Positions 9,490-17,200 of a stretch of DNA of 64,000 nucleotides are shown piece after piece; position 1 is the first letter of the stretch, and each line of letters starts with the position of its first letter. The DNA is from Methylacidimicrobium fagopyrum (GTDB lineage Bacteria; Verrucomicrobiota; Verrucomicrobiia; Limisphaerales; UBA11358). The stretch is taken from the NCBI GenBank assembly GCA_026225255.1, contig JAMFSJ010000073.1, forward strand, positions 1-64,000, given 5' to 3'. Under the pieces are notes generated by a model. It saw only the letters and a program-made list of their open reading frames with translations. It did no database searches and was not told where the DNA came from. Made by a program: the position numbers and the translations under genes.

Positions 9490-10407
9490 ATGACCGTTCT
9501 CGAAGCAATTCAAAAAAGCACCGAATTTCTTGACAAAAAGAAGGTCGAGTCGCCGCGTCTGCAAACGGAATTACTCCTCGCGCATCTGCTCAAAATGCCG
9601 CGCATGAAGCTGTATCTGAATTTTGATCGTGCGCTCGTCGTGGCGGAAACGGATGCGTTGCGCGAATTGATCAAACGCCGCGGCCTGCGTGAACCGTTGC
9701 AGCACATCATCGGCTCAACCTCGTTTTGCGGCTATGAAATCGCAGTGAACCGCCTCGTGCTCGTGCCGCGACCGGAAACGGAAATGCTCGCGGAACTGGG
9801 CTGGCAATATTTGAATGGCGCGCACGGCAAAGCGGAGGGCCAATCTCCCGATCGGCTCGAAGATAAACCGCAGAAACTGGCCGATCAGGCGGTCGGCGCT
9901 CCCAGGGTTTTGGATTTTTGCACGGGCAGCGGCTGTATCGCGATTGCCTTGGCGGCGAAATGTCCGTCGGCAAGCATTGTGGCCACGGATATTTCGGCGG
10001 AAGCATTGGTTTTGGCCCAGGAAAATGCGGTGAAAAGCGGCGTTGCCGAACGAATTGAGTTTTTACAAGGCGACGGTCTGGCAGCACTGAAAGCTGGACT
10101 TCAATTTGATTTGATCGTCAGCAACCCGCCTTACATCGCGTCGGCGGAAATTGCCACGCTCGATCCGGAAGTGCGTGATTTTGATCCGCGGCTGGCGCTG
10201 GATGGCGGCGCGGATGGCTTGGATTTTTATCGAATGCTCGCGAAAGCGGCTAAAATGTTCCTGAAACCGGACGGCAAAATCATGCTGGAGTTTGGGGATG
10301 GCCAAGCCGATGGAATAAAAAAGTTCTTCGAAGATGAAAAGTGGATTGTCGAAGCGGTGCAGGAAGATTACAGTCAGCGCGCCAGAATTTTAATCGCGCG
10401 GCAATAA
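9490..10407 (+). CDS. prmC: release factor glutamine N5-methyltransferase PrmC
   Basis: PrmC methylates the GGQ glutamine of release factors RF1/RF2. The 305-residue protein has the N-terminal helical domain (residues 1-85), the SAM-binding motif VLDFCTGSGCIAIALA near residue 140 and the catalytic NPPY motif (VSNPPYIAS) near 212. A segment at about residues 113-137 (GKAEGQSPDRLEDKPQKLA and following) lies between the helical and catalytic domains. It is not typical of the family and looks repeat-derived. prfA, the common partner, is not adjacent. The preceding 249 bases hold no gene I can support. Confidence 0.93.
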   Translation: MTVLEAIQKSTEFLDKKKVESPRLQTELLLAHLLKMPRMKLYLNFDRALVVAETDALRELIKRRGLREPLQHIIGSTSFCGYEIAVNRLVLVPRPETEMLAELGWQYLNGAHGKAEGQSPDRLEDKPQKLADQAVGAPRVLDFCTGSGCIAIALAAKCPSASIVATDISAEALVLAQENAVKSGVAERIEFLQGDGLAALKAGLQFDLIVSNPPYIASAEIATLDPEVRDFDPRLALDGGADGLDFYRMLAKAAKMFLKPDGKIMLEFGDGQADGIKKFFEDEKWIVEAVQEDYSQRARILIARQ

Positions 10408-10410
10408 TTT

Positions 10411-10502
10411 TTAGCCACAGATTTTCACCGATGAAACACAGATTTGTAAAAGCATCCGCGCGAAATTTTTATCTGTGTTCCTCGGTGAAAATCTGTGGCT
10501 AA
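10411..10502. repeat. CACAGATTTTCACCGATG-type palindrome
   Basis: The left arm (10411-10443, TTAGCCACAGATTTTCACCG) pairs with the right arm (10471-10502, CGGTGAAAATCTGTGGCTAA) in a stem of about 32 bp with few mismatches. It fills the prmC-murA spacer. Similar word composition (CACAGAT, CACGGAT) recurs elsewhere in the window. Confidence 0.85.
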
Positions 10503-10521
10503 AGAAAAAATTTAATTTCTC

Positions 10522-11784
10522 ATGGACAGTTTTTTAATCAAAGGCGGCGTGCCATTGCGCGGCGAAGTCACCATCAGCGGCAGTAAAAACGCGGCGTTGC
10601 CCATCATGGCGGCGACGTTGCTCACGGACGAGCCGTGCGTCATCCGGCGCGTGCCGGATTTGAGCGATACGCGGTTCATGGTGAAAATTTTGGAATCGCT
10701 CGGCGCCAGCGCGAAATACGAAAACGGCACGCTGACCGTGCACGCCAAAAAAATCAAAGGCTACGCCGATTACGAGCTCGTCCGCAAAATGCGCGGCTCC
10801 ATCTGCATCGCCGGGCCGTTGCTCGCGCGGTTGAAAAAGGCGCGGATTTCTTTGCCTGGCGGTTGCATCATCGGCGCTCGTCCCATCAATCTGCATTTGA
10901 AAGGTTTTGAAGCGCTCGGGGCAAAAATCAAAATCGAAGGTGGTTACATTGACGCGACGGTGAAGAAAATTTCCGGCGGTTCGGTGTTTCTCGGCGGTCG
11001 CGCCGGTCCCACCGTGCTCGGCACGGCCAACGTGATGATGGCGGCGACCCTTGGTGATGGCATCACGGTCATCGAAAGCGCGGCGTGCGAACCGGAAGTG
11101 GTGGATCTCGCGAATTTTCTGAACGCCATGGGCGCGAATATCACCGGTGTGGGCAGCCCGACGATCACGATTACGGGCGTGGCAAAATTACACGGCGCGG
11201 AGCATGAAGTGATTGCGGATCGCATCGAGGCGGCCACGTTTTTGATCGCCGCCGGCGCGACGAATGGCGAAGTGACGGTCAAAGGCGCGCGGGCGGAACA
11301 TTTGCGCGCGGTGATTGATAAACTGGGCGAAGCGGGCGTTTCCGTGGAACGGCGCGGCGCGGATTTGATCGCCAAACGCAAAGGTAAATTGAAGCCGGTG
11401 GACATCACGACGTTGCCGTATTCCGGTTTTCCGACCGATGTGCAGGCGCAAATGATGTCGCTCCTCGCGCTCGCGCCCGGCATCAGCATCATCACGGAAC
11501 GCATTTTTGAATCACGCTTCATGCACGTCAGCGAATTGGCGCGGCTCGGGGCGGAAATTGAAATCGAAGGCCCGAGCGCCATCGTAAAAGGTGGCAAACC
11601 GTTGAGCGGCGCGCCGGTGATGGCGAGCGATTTGCGCGCGTCCGCGGCGTTGGTCATCGCGGGTTTGGCAGCGAAAGGTTCCACGCAAGTGAATCGCATT
11701 TACCATCTCGATCGCGGTTACGAACAGATGGACGTGAAGCTGCAAAAGCTCGGCGCGCGCATCCAACGCGTTCAAGAGACTTAA
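10522..11784 (+). CDS. murA: UDP-N-acetylglucosamine 1-carboxyvinyltransferase MurA
   Basis: MurA catalyses the first committed step of peptidoglycan synthesis, transferring enolpyruvate to UDP-GlcNAc. The 420-residue length is standard. Visible motifs are ISGSKNAALPIMAATLL near residues 19-35 and LPGGCIIGARPINLHLKGFE near 112-131. The latter contains the reaction-loop Cys that fosfomycin alkylates, so the enzyme should be sensitive by this criterion. VTVKGARAEHL and PYSGFPTDVQAQ are also typical. Its presence indicates peptidoglycan synthesis in this organism. Confidence 0.97.
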   Translation: MDSFLIKGGVPLRGEVTISGSKNAALPIMAATLLTDEPCVIRRVPDLSDTRFMVKILESLGASAKYENGTLTVHAKKIKGYADYELVRKMRGSICIAGPLLARLKKARISLPGGCIIGARPINLHLKGFEALGAKIKIEGGYIDATVKKISGGSVFLGGRAGPTVLGTANVMMAATLGDGITVIESAACEPEVVDLANFLNAMGANITGVGSPTITITGVAKLHGAEHEVIADRIEAATFLIAAGATNGEVTVKGARAEHLRAVIDKLGEAGVSVERRGADLIAKRKGKLKPVDITTLPYSGFPTDVQAQMMSLLALAPGISIITERIFESRFMHVSELARLGAEIEIEGPSAIVKGGKPLSGAPVMASDLRASAALVIAGLAAKGSTQVNRIYHLDRGYEQMDVKLQKLGARIQRVQET

Positions 11785-11787
11785 AAA

Positions 11788-11875
11788 TCCTCCTCCTCGT
11801 CGTAGTCATCCTCCTCCTCACCCTTGGCGAAAAAACTGAGGATGACGATGACGATGAGGAGGAGCGAGACGAGGA
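11788..11875. repeat. CTCCTCCTC/GAGGATGACGATG palindrome
   Basis: The left arm 11788-11820 (TCCTCCTCCTCGTCGTAGTC) and right arm starting at 11837 (TGAGGATGACGATGACGATG) are imperfect complements. A second copy of the same family lies at 48957-49034. It starts 3 bases after the murA stop. Confidence 0.75.
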
Positions 11876-11917
11876 GCGGGCGGGCTCCTCGCGGATTGTT
11901 CCCTACAAATTCCTTGG

Positions 11918-11961
11918 CGGGTGATGAGTGACGAGCGATGAGTCTCGTCACTCATCACCCG
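11918..11961. repeat. perfect 18-bp hairpin GGGTGATGAGTGACGAG
   Basis: CGGGTGATGAGTGACGAG at 11918-11935 is followed by an 8-base loop and its exact complement at 11944-11961. There is no T-run beside it, so it is not an ordinary terminator. Confidence 0.85.
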
Positions 11962-11996
11962 TCACGGTTGGCCAACCATGTTCAGGGACTTCGTTT

Positions 11997-12335
11997 TCAT
12001 GCAATCGCCAATTCTACGCTGTTGGCATAAATGCGCGCCTGGCGTTTGACCTGGCGCAGAACGGTCGCGGTTTTTTCCTCGAATAACACGGGGAAAATGA
12101 GCAACGGGAATTGGCTCGCCCACGCGATGGCACCAGCGTCATTGGCGGCGCGGCGCACGGGGGCATACAATTCCGCTTCGTCCGCGAGATACAATTGCTC
12201 GGCGAGCAAAGTGTCCTTGAGCCGCTCGAATTCATTTTCGAGATTGGCCCGGAACGGCGCGGGTGGCGCCGGTGGCAACTCAAACCGCGCTTCGGGCGCG
12301 AATTGGTCGAATAATTTAGTTTTCTTTAATTTCAT
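11997..12335 (-). CDS. hypothetical 112-residue protein
   Basis: I place the start at 12335 (MKLKKTKLFDQFAPEA); the longer ORF to 12467 reads through a terminator hairpin. The product is helical and soluble-looking, with a proline-rich turn (ELPPAPPAPF) followed by ENEFERLKDTLLAEQLYLAD and a hydrophobic patch (FPLLIFPVLFEEK). There is no signal peptide or known domain. A weak AGAG ribosome binding site lies upstream. A 41-codon ORF and a terminator precede it on the same strand. I do not recognise the family. Confidence 0.65.
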   Translation of the reverse strand: MKLKKTKLFDQFAPEARFELPPAPPAPFRANLENEFERLKDTLLAEQLYLADEAELYAPVRRAANDAGAIAWASQFPLLIFPVLFEEKTATVLRQVKRQARIYANSVELAIA

Positions 12336-12392
12336 ATTTTTTTCTCTATTACTGTTCTTGGTTTGTTTTTGCGGTCTGGCTAAAAAGCGAAA

Positions 12393-12421
12393 AACCCGCG
12401 ATTGACTGGCAATCGCGGGTT
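12393..12421 (-). terminator. strong hairpin with T-run upstream of the hypothetical gene
   Basis: A perfect 11-bp stem (AACCCGCGATT/AATCGCGGGTT) with a 7-base loop is followed on the minus strand by TTTTCGCTTTTT. It sits 58 bases before the start at 12335 and 21 bases after the stop of the 41-codon ORF. It could end a short transcript or act as an attenuator. Confidence 0.75.
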
Positions 12422-12441
12422 CGGGAAAATTGATAAATCGT

Positions 12442-12567
12442 TTAGAATTTTCTACCCACGTTGCCAAAATGACGAGAGACGCGTGTCCAAATGGCGTTGC
12501 AGCCAGTCATGGACGCTTGCATCTTCAGTTGTTTGGCAAATATTGTTTTCATTGCTAACCTGTTCAT
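12442..12567 (-). CDS. possible 41-residue small protein or leader peptide
   Basis: An ORF of 41 codons begins MNRLAMKTIFAKQLKMQAS, is basic, and ends in RHFGNVGRKF, 21 bases before an intrinsic terminator. No clear ribosome binding site is visible. Its position between a spacer and a terminator that precedes the gene at 11997-12335 is compatible with a leader peptide or a small independent gene. It could also be chance. Confidence 0.25.
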   Translation of the reverse strand: MNRLAMKTIFAKQLKMQASMTGCNAIWTRVSRHFGNVGRKF

Positions 12568-12659
12568 AAGGAACACTTTTTCAAGGGGTTTGTCAAAGAG
12601 AATCTTTTTGGCGAATAATCCGTTGCTGGATTTGCCAATGGTGTTAGATTGAAATCACC

Positions 12660-13664
12660 ATGAGCAGTCAGTCGTTGAAGATGGTCACATGTCCCGGGTG
12701 CGATACGAGAACTTTCATTCCCGGCGATCTCGCGCCTTTGGGAACTGTGCCGTGCAGCAAATGCGGCCACGCGATCATGATGCCGATGCAGTTGCGGCAA
12801 TTTGAACTGCGCAGCAAAATCGCTTCCGGCGGCATGGGCATCGTTTACCGCGCTTGGGATACGACGCTGGAACGCCTCGTCGCGGTGAAGTTGATGAAGA
12901 AGGAGATGCTCACCGAGCCGGAGATGATCGAAAGTTTTGCGCTCGAAGCCCGCGCCTGCGCCCGGTTGAACCACACGAATATCATCCACATTTACACGTT
13001 CGACGAATGGCAGGGCGAGCGTTATCTCGTGATGGAAATTGCGGATCAAGGCAGCCTCGACGCGCGCATCGAAAAACTGCGTCTCTTACCGGAACTCCAA
13101 GTCCTCGATGTCGGCATCAAAATCGCCTCGGCTTTGGATACGGCGTTGAAACATGATCTGTTGCACTGCGACATCAAACCGGGAAATATTTTATTCGACG
13201 CCGATCACGAACCGAAGCTGGTGGATTTCGGCCTTGCGCGCAAAGCCGATGCGGAACACGAATCGGCCGAATTCACGCGCGGCACACCGTTCTACGTCGC
13301 CCCGGAAAAAATCAAACGCGAACCGGAAACCTTTCTTTCCGACATGTATAGTTTGGGGGCCACCCTTTATCACGCCATTACCGGCCACGTGCCGTTCGAT
13401 GCGCCGACGCCGGAAGAGGTCGTGCAAGCTCACGTCTACACGCCGCTGACGCCCGCGAATCAAGTCGAGCCGTCCATTTCTCAAGCCACGAGCGATGCGC
13501 TCAGCCAATCGCTTGCCAAAGATCCGAACGACCGGTTTCGCAACTACGAAGAATTCATCATGAGTTTCGAAGCCGCGCGTAGCCTGTTGTTATTTCAGCA
13601 GAACAGCCAAGCCAATCAACCCGATCAACCCAAGCGTCTGACGAGTTGGTGGAAGCGGAAATGA
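12660..13664 (+). CDS. Ser/Thr protein kinase with N-terminal zinc ribbon
   Basis: The 334-residue protein starts with a four-cysteine zinc ribbon (CPGC ... CSKCGHAI, residues 12-40) and continues as a Hanks-type kinase from about residue 50 to 320. Kinase motifs are SGGMGIVYRAWD (glycine loop), AVKLMKK (ATP lysine), HCDIKPGNILFD (catalytic loop), LVDFGLA (metal site) and GTPFYVAPEKIKREP (activation segment). The catalytic loop reads HCD rather than HRD, so it is a non-RD kinase and may not depend on activation-loop phosphorylation. There is no transmembrane or sensor domain, so the protein is probably cytosolic. A similar zinc ribbon begins the protein at 48038-48886. The substrate is unknown. 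Confidence 0.92.
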   Translation: MSSQSLKMVTCPGCDTRTFIPGDLAPLGTVPCSKCGHAIMMPMQLRQFELRSKIASGGMGIVYRAWDTTLERLVAVKLMKKEMLTEPEMIESFALEARACARLNHTNIIHIYTFDEWQGERYLVMEIADQGSLDARIEKLRLLPELQVLDVGIKIASALDTALKHDLLHCDIKPGNILFDADHEPKLVDFGLARKADAEHESAEFTRGTPFYVAPEKIKREPETFLSDMYSLGATLYHAITGHVPFDAPTPEEVVQAHVYTPLTPANQVEPSISQATSDALSQSLAKDPNDRFRNYEEFIMSFEAARSLLLFQQNSQANQPDQPKRLTSWWKRK

Positions 13665-13687
13665 TTCGGAGACAGTCTGACCTAATC

Positions 13688-13720
13688 GGCGGCGTTGAGC
13701 TAACGCCGGCGGGATTTTTT
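13688..13720 (+). terminator. intrinsic terminator after the protein kinase
   Basis: The stem GGCGTT/AACGCC with a 5-base loop is followed by GGCGGGATTTTTT, 24 bases after the kinase stop. Confidence 0.6.
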
Positions 13721-13752
13721 AGTTGAATTACTTTTCAACTCGCGAAAGAAGT

Positions 13753-13828
13753 TGGTGGGCGCTGAGGGACTCGAACCCCCGACCTACTCGGTGTAAGCGA
13801 GATGCGCTAGCCACTGCGCCAAGCGCCC
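13753..13828 (-). tRNA. tRNA-Val, anticodon TAC
   Basis: Read on the minus strand, the gene folds as a cloverleaf. The acceptor stem is GGGCGCT/AGCGCCC, the D arm is GCGC-AGTGGCTA-GCGC, the anticodon loop is CTTACAC (anticodon TAC), and the T arm contains GGGGG-TTCGAGT-CCCTC. The CCA end is encoded (13753-13755). It reads GTA and, with wobble, other valine codons. The first pair of the anticodon stem is a T-T mismatch. It is a single gene; the opposite strand carries the kinase terminator. Confidence 0.95.
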
Positions 13829-14225
13829 TAATCCAACTGATGACCTTCACCAAACGAAAGCCAGCGAAGTCCGGCACATAGTGAACGACGCCGGTGGTTT
13901 TGTCCATCTTCCTTAATACTCGATAACGGCGTTGCTCCAAAAATAATCGGTCGCGCAACGCTGCGTCACGCTCGATCCGGGCGATAATTCCAAAGGATTC
14001 CCGCCACGCAGCCGATCGGGATTCCGCTGGCGGATCGTGCCAAAATTTCAAAGCAATGTGCAGAAATAGAGGATGTTATGATTCTCCCGTTTTGATAATT
14101 TTAAATATCCACTATGGGTGCTTTCCCGAAAACAAAGCCTTTGCCATCGTCAGCGTTTGGCGAGCTTACAGACCTTTCGTTTTGATCCCGTCCATTAATC
14201 CCCACACCTCAATCCCCACCAAATC
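13829..14225. other. gene-poor stretch between tRNA-Val and the giant exoprotein gene
   Basis: No gene can be supported with confidence. A minus-strand reading frame from 14051 (MKFWHDPPAESRSAAW, later RVLRKMDKTTGVVHYVPDF) looks protein-like until it runs into the tRNA gene at 13828 and then stops at 13728. It may be the 5' remnant of a gene whose 3' end was displaced. The last 130 bases before 14226 should hold the promoter of the exoprotein gene, but no clear -35/-10 pair stands out. Confidence 0.4.
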
Positions 14226-17200
14226 ATGAAGACCCTACTAAAAATCATCGGCGCTGTCGCGTTAGCCGGACTGGCGTCCCGCGCCTCCGCTCAGTTGCAA
14301 TGGAGTTCGTATGACACGAGCGGCAATCTGGTCGCGACCAATGTCGCGAGCGGTGGCGATCTGGCTTCCGGCGGCACGGTGACGTTCACCATTCCGGCGA
14401 ATACGCAATTATCCTTCGTGACCAAAAGTTTCACGCCGTTCAGCCTGGCGTCCGGTGGGGCCAAGCGAACCGTCACCTTTAATGTTTCCGTCTCCGCCGG
14501 TTTTGGCGGCGTCAATCAACGCACGATGGGTTGGGGGCTTTTCAATTCGACGAACACCGCCAGTTTCACGGACGACGTCGGCTACTTCGGACTGTGGACG
14601 GGCGCTTTGATTGAAACCTACGATCATCCGGCGGGCACGGCGAATCTGTTCGGCATTCTTTCATCGCCTTCGAATAAGTTAGGCCAAGGCAACAGCGACG
14701 CGGGCGCGCCGGCGGATGGGTTGACTTACACCAATCAAATCCAATTAGTCATGAATGCGGCGGCCAGTGGAATCAGTTTGGGCACGAGCAGTTCAACCAT
14801 CGCCGCCGCCGGTTTGGCGATGAATGGATTGAACGGCGCGACGAGCGTGGCGCATCGGTCTTACACGAATCCGGTGAATCCATTACTCGGCGGCCAAAGT
14901 TTATTCGATGAATTTGCGTTTATGTTCAATAACACTACGGCCAATCCGGTGACAGTGACTCTGAGTGCGATTTCGTTGGGCAATTCGCTAACGTGGGACG
15001 CGAGTGGCACCAACCCCGCCTCGCCGACCGACGGTTCCGGCAACTGGGGCGATGCAGCGGCCAACTGGACGAGCGGCGCGAACGGTGGCAGTGACAGCGG
15101 TTGGGCCACCGCGCCGGGCTATAGCGCGATCATTGGCGCGAATAACGGCGCGGCAGGCGTGATCACGATCACCAATACCGCGGGCGTGACCGTTTCCAAT
15201 CTTACTTTCAACGTGGCGGGCAGTGGTAATTATAACCTTGCCGGTTCCGCCATCCTACTCACCACGAACTCAACGATTACGGTGGCGAACGGCGTCACGG
15301 CGACGAACAGTTCGCAACTCGGCGGCATCGGTTTTACGAAAGCGGGCAATGGCACATTGGTATTATTTCCTTCTGTCGCGGCCACCAATGTCGGGGCAAC
15401 GACCGTCAATGCCGGATCGCTTTTTCTCGCGGCCACGGCCGTCAATAGTTTGAACGGCGATCTCATCGTGAACTCGGGCGCGGCGGTTCAGATTGGTGCC
15501 AGCTTGAGTATTCCGGCCGCCAACCGTTTTTTCATCAATGGCGGATCCGTGACCAACGTTTCGGGCAGCAACCCGACTTTGACTTATAACCTAATGGCCT
15601 TCGATAACGCCGGTTTCCTCGGTTCGGCCGGCCCGCAAATCGGCCAGTTGAATGTGACTAACTTTGATTTCCGTAGCGGCACGGAAGCCTTCGCTAAATT
15701 CCCCTCAACCATGACGACTAACTTCAGTGTTAAATCCACGCCGGGAACGATGATTGTGCAAAGTCGCGCCAACTCTTCCGGCGCGAACGGCATTGCCGGA
15801 TTGAAAATCAATGCCGGCACTTTCATTTGTGATTATGCGAATCCCGCGCCGAATAACGATTCGACCGGCGGCGCCAAATACATCAACACCGCGCCGATGA
15901 CGTTGGCGGGCGGCACGCTCTTCCAACGTTTCAGTGCGACGGCCAATCGCACGGAAACCGTCGGCGGCGTCTTGATCAATCCCGGCGCCACGACCGTCCT
16001 GCTGACGAATAATAGTCCAACGGCCATCAACTATACTTTCGCGCAAGGCGTGATCACGCGAAACGTCGGCGGCACAGTGGATTATTCTAGCGGCGGCCCT
16101 AGCACTGGCACCAAAGCGATCACGACCACCACGGTGAATAGTTCCGCCGGTATCCTAGGTGGTTATGCTACTTATGCTGGAACCGATTGGGCGATCGGCC
16201 CCACGATCAATGCCTACGCGGCTTACCTCACCAGCGCCGATCCAACCACGTGGGCGACGGCCAACAACATAAGTCTGACGGGAAATCCGACGGCCAATGT
16301 TCCCGATCTAACGACCATTAACACCTTAAAACTCGGCGGCACTTCGGCGCTGAGTCTCAACGGTTCATTAACCCTTTCGGCGGGCGGCTTACTCGCTACC
16401 GGCACGGGGGCAAACTCCATTTCCGGCGGCACGCTCTTGGGTGGCAGCGGTAGCGACCTTATTATTCATCAGTATAGTAGCGGCAATTTAACGATCAGCT
16501 CTACTTTGACCGATAACGGCAGCCCGACCTCGTTAACAAAATCCGGCGCTGGAAAACTAATCATCGCGGGCAATAACGCGCTGACCGGCACCAACTATCT
16601 CAACGGCGGCACCGTTGAAGTCGGTAACGTGTCACAACTCGCTGCCGGCCCAGTAGTGCTAAATAACGGTGCCTTACGTTATACCGGTTCCGATACCACC
16701 ATCACGCGTTCCATCACGCTGAATGGTATCGGCGGAACGATTGATGTGGCTGGCAGTGCAACGCTAATTCAAGTCGGCGCCATCGTTGGTGGCGGCGGTT
16801 TTAATTCGCCACTGACGCCCGGCTTGAACTTGGGCGACTGGGGCGGACTCACTAAGATCGGCAGTGGCACATTAGTATTATCTGCCAATAATACTTACAA
16901 CGGCGCGACTGTTGTCAGCAATGGTGTGCTCACAATCAATGGCACGAACTTGCTGACCGGCGCGAGCGGTCTGACGAATTATGCGGGCGGCGGCAGTGTC
17001 ACCGTTTATGGCGGCACGCTCGGGGGCGCCGGAGTTATTTCGGGCGCAGTGGACATCAAGAGTGGCGGCACTATTTCGCCCGGCAACAGTAGCGGCACCT
17101 TGACCCTGGGATTCGGCCTCACCGTGGAAAGCGGTTCCACCAGCCTTTTCCAAGTGACCAATAATGCCGCTGGCGATCTACTGACCATCCAAGGTAACTT

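Noticed and set aside
10411-10502. CRISPR-like array from the repeated CACAGAT words
   Set aside because: Only two inverted arms and no regularly spaced direct repeats with spacers; no cas genes.
10944-11699. 251-codon ORF antisense to murA
   Set aside because: Shadow of the murA frame with Ser/Ala/Pro-rich nonsense composition.
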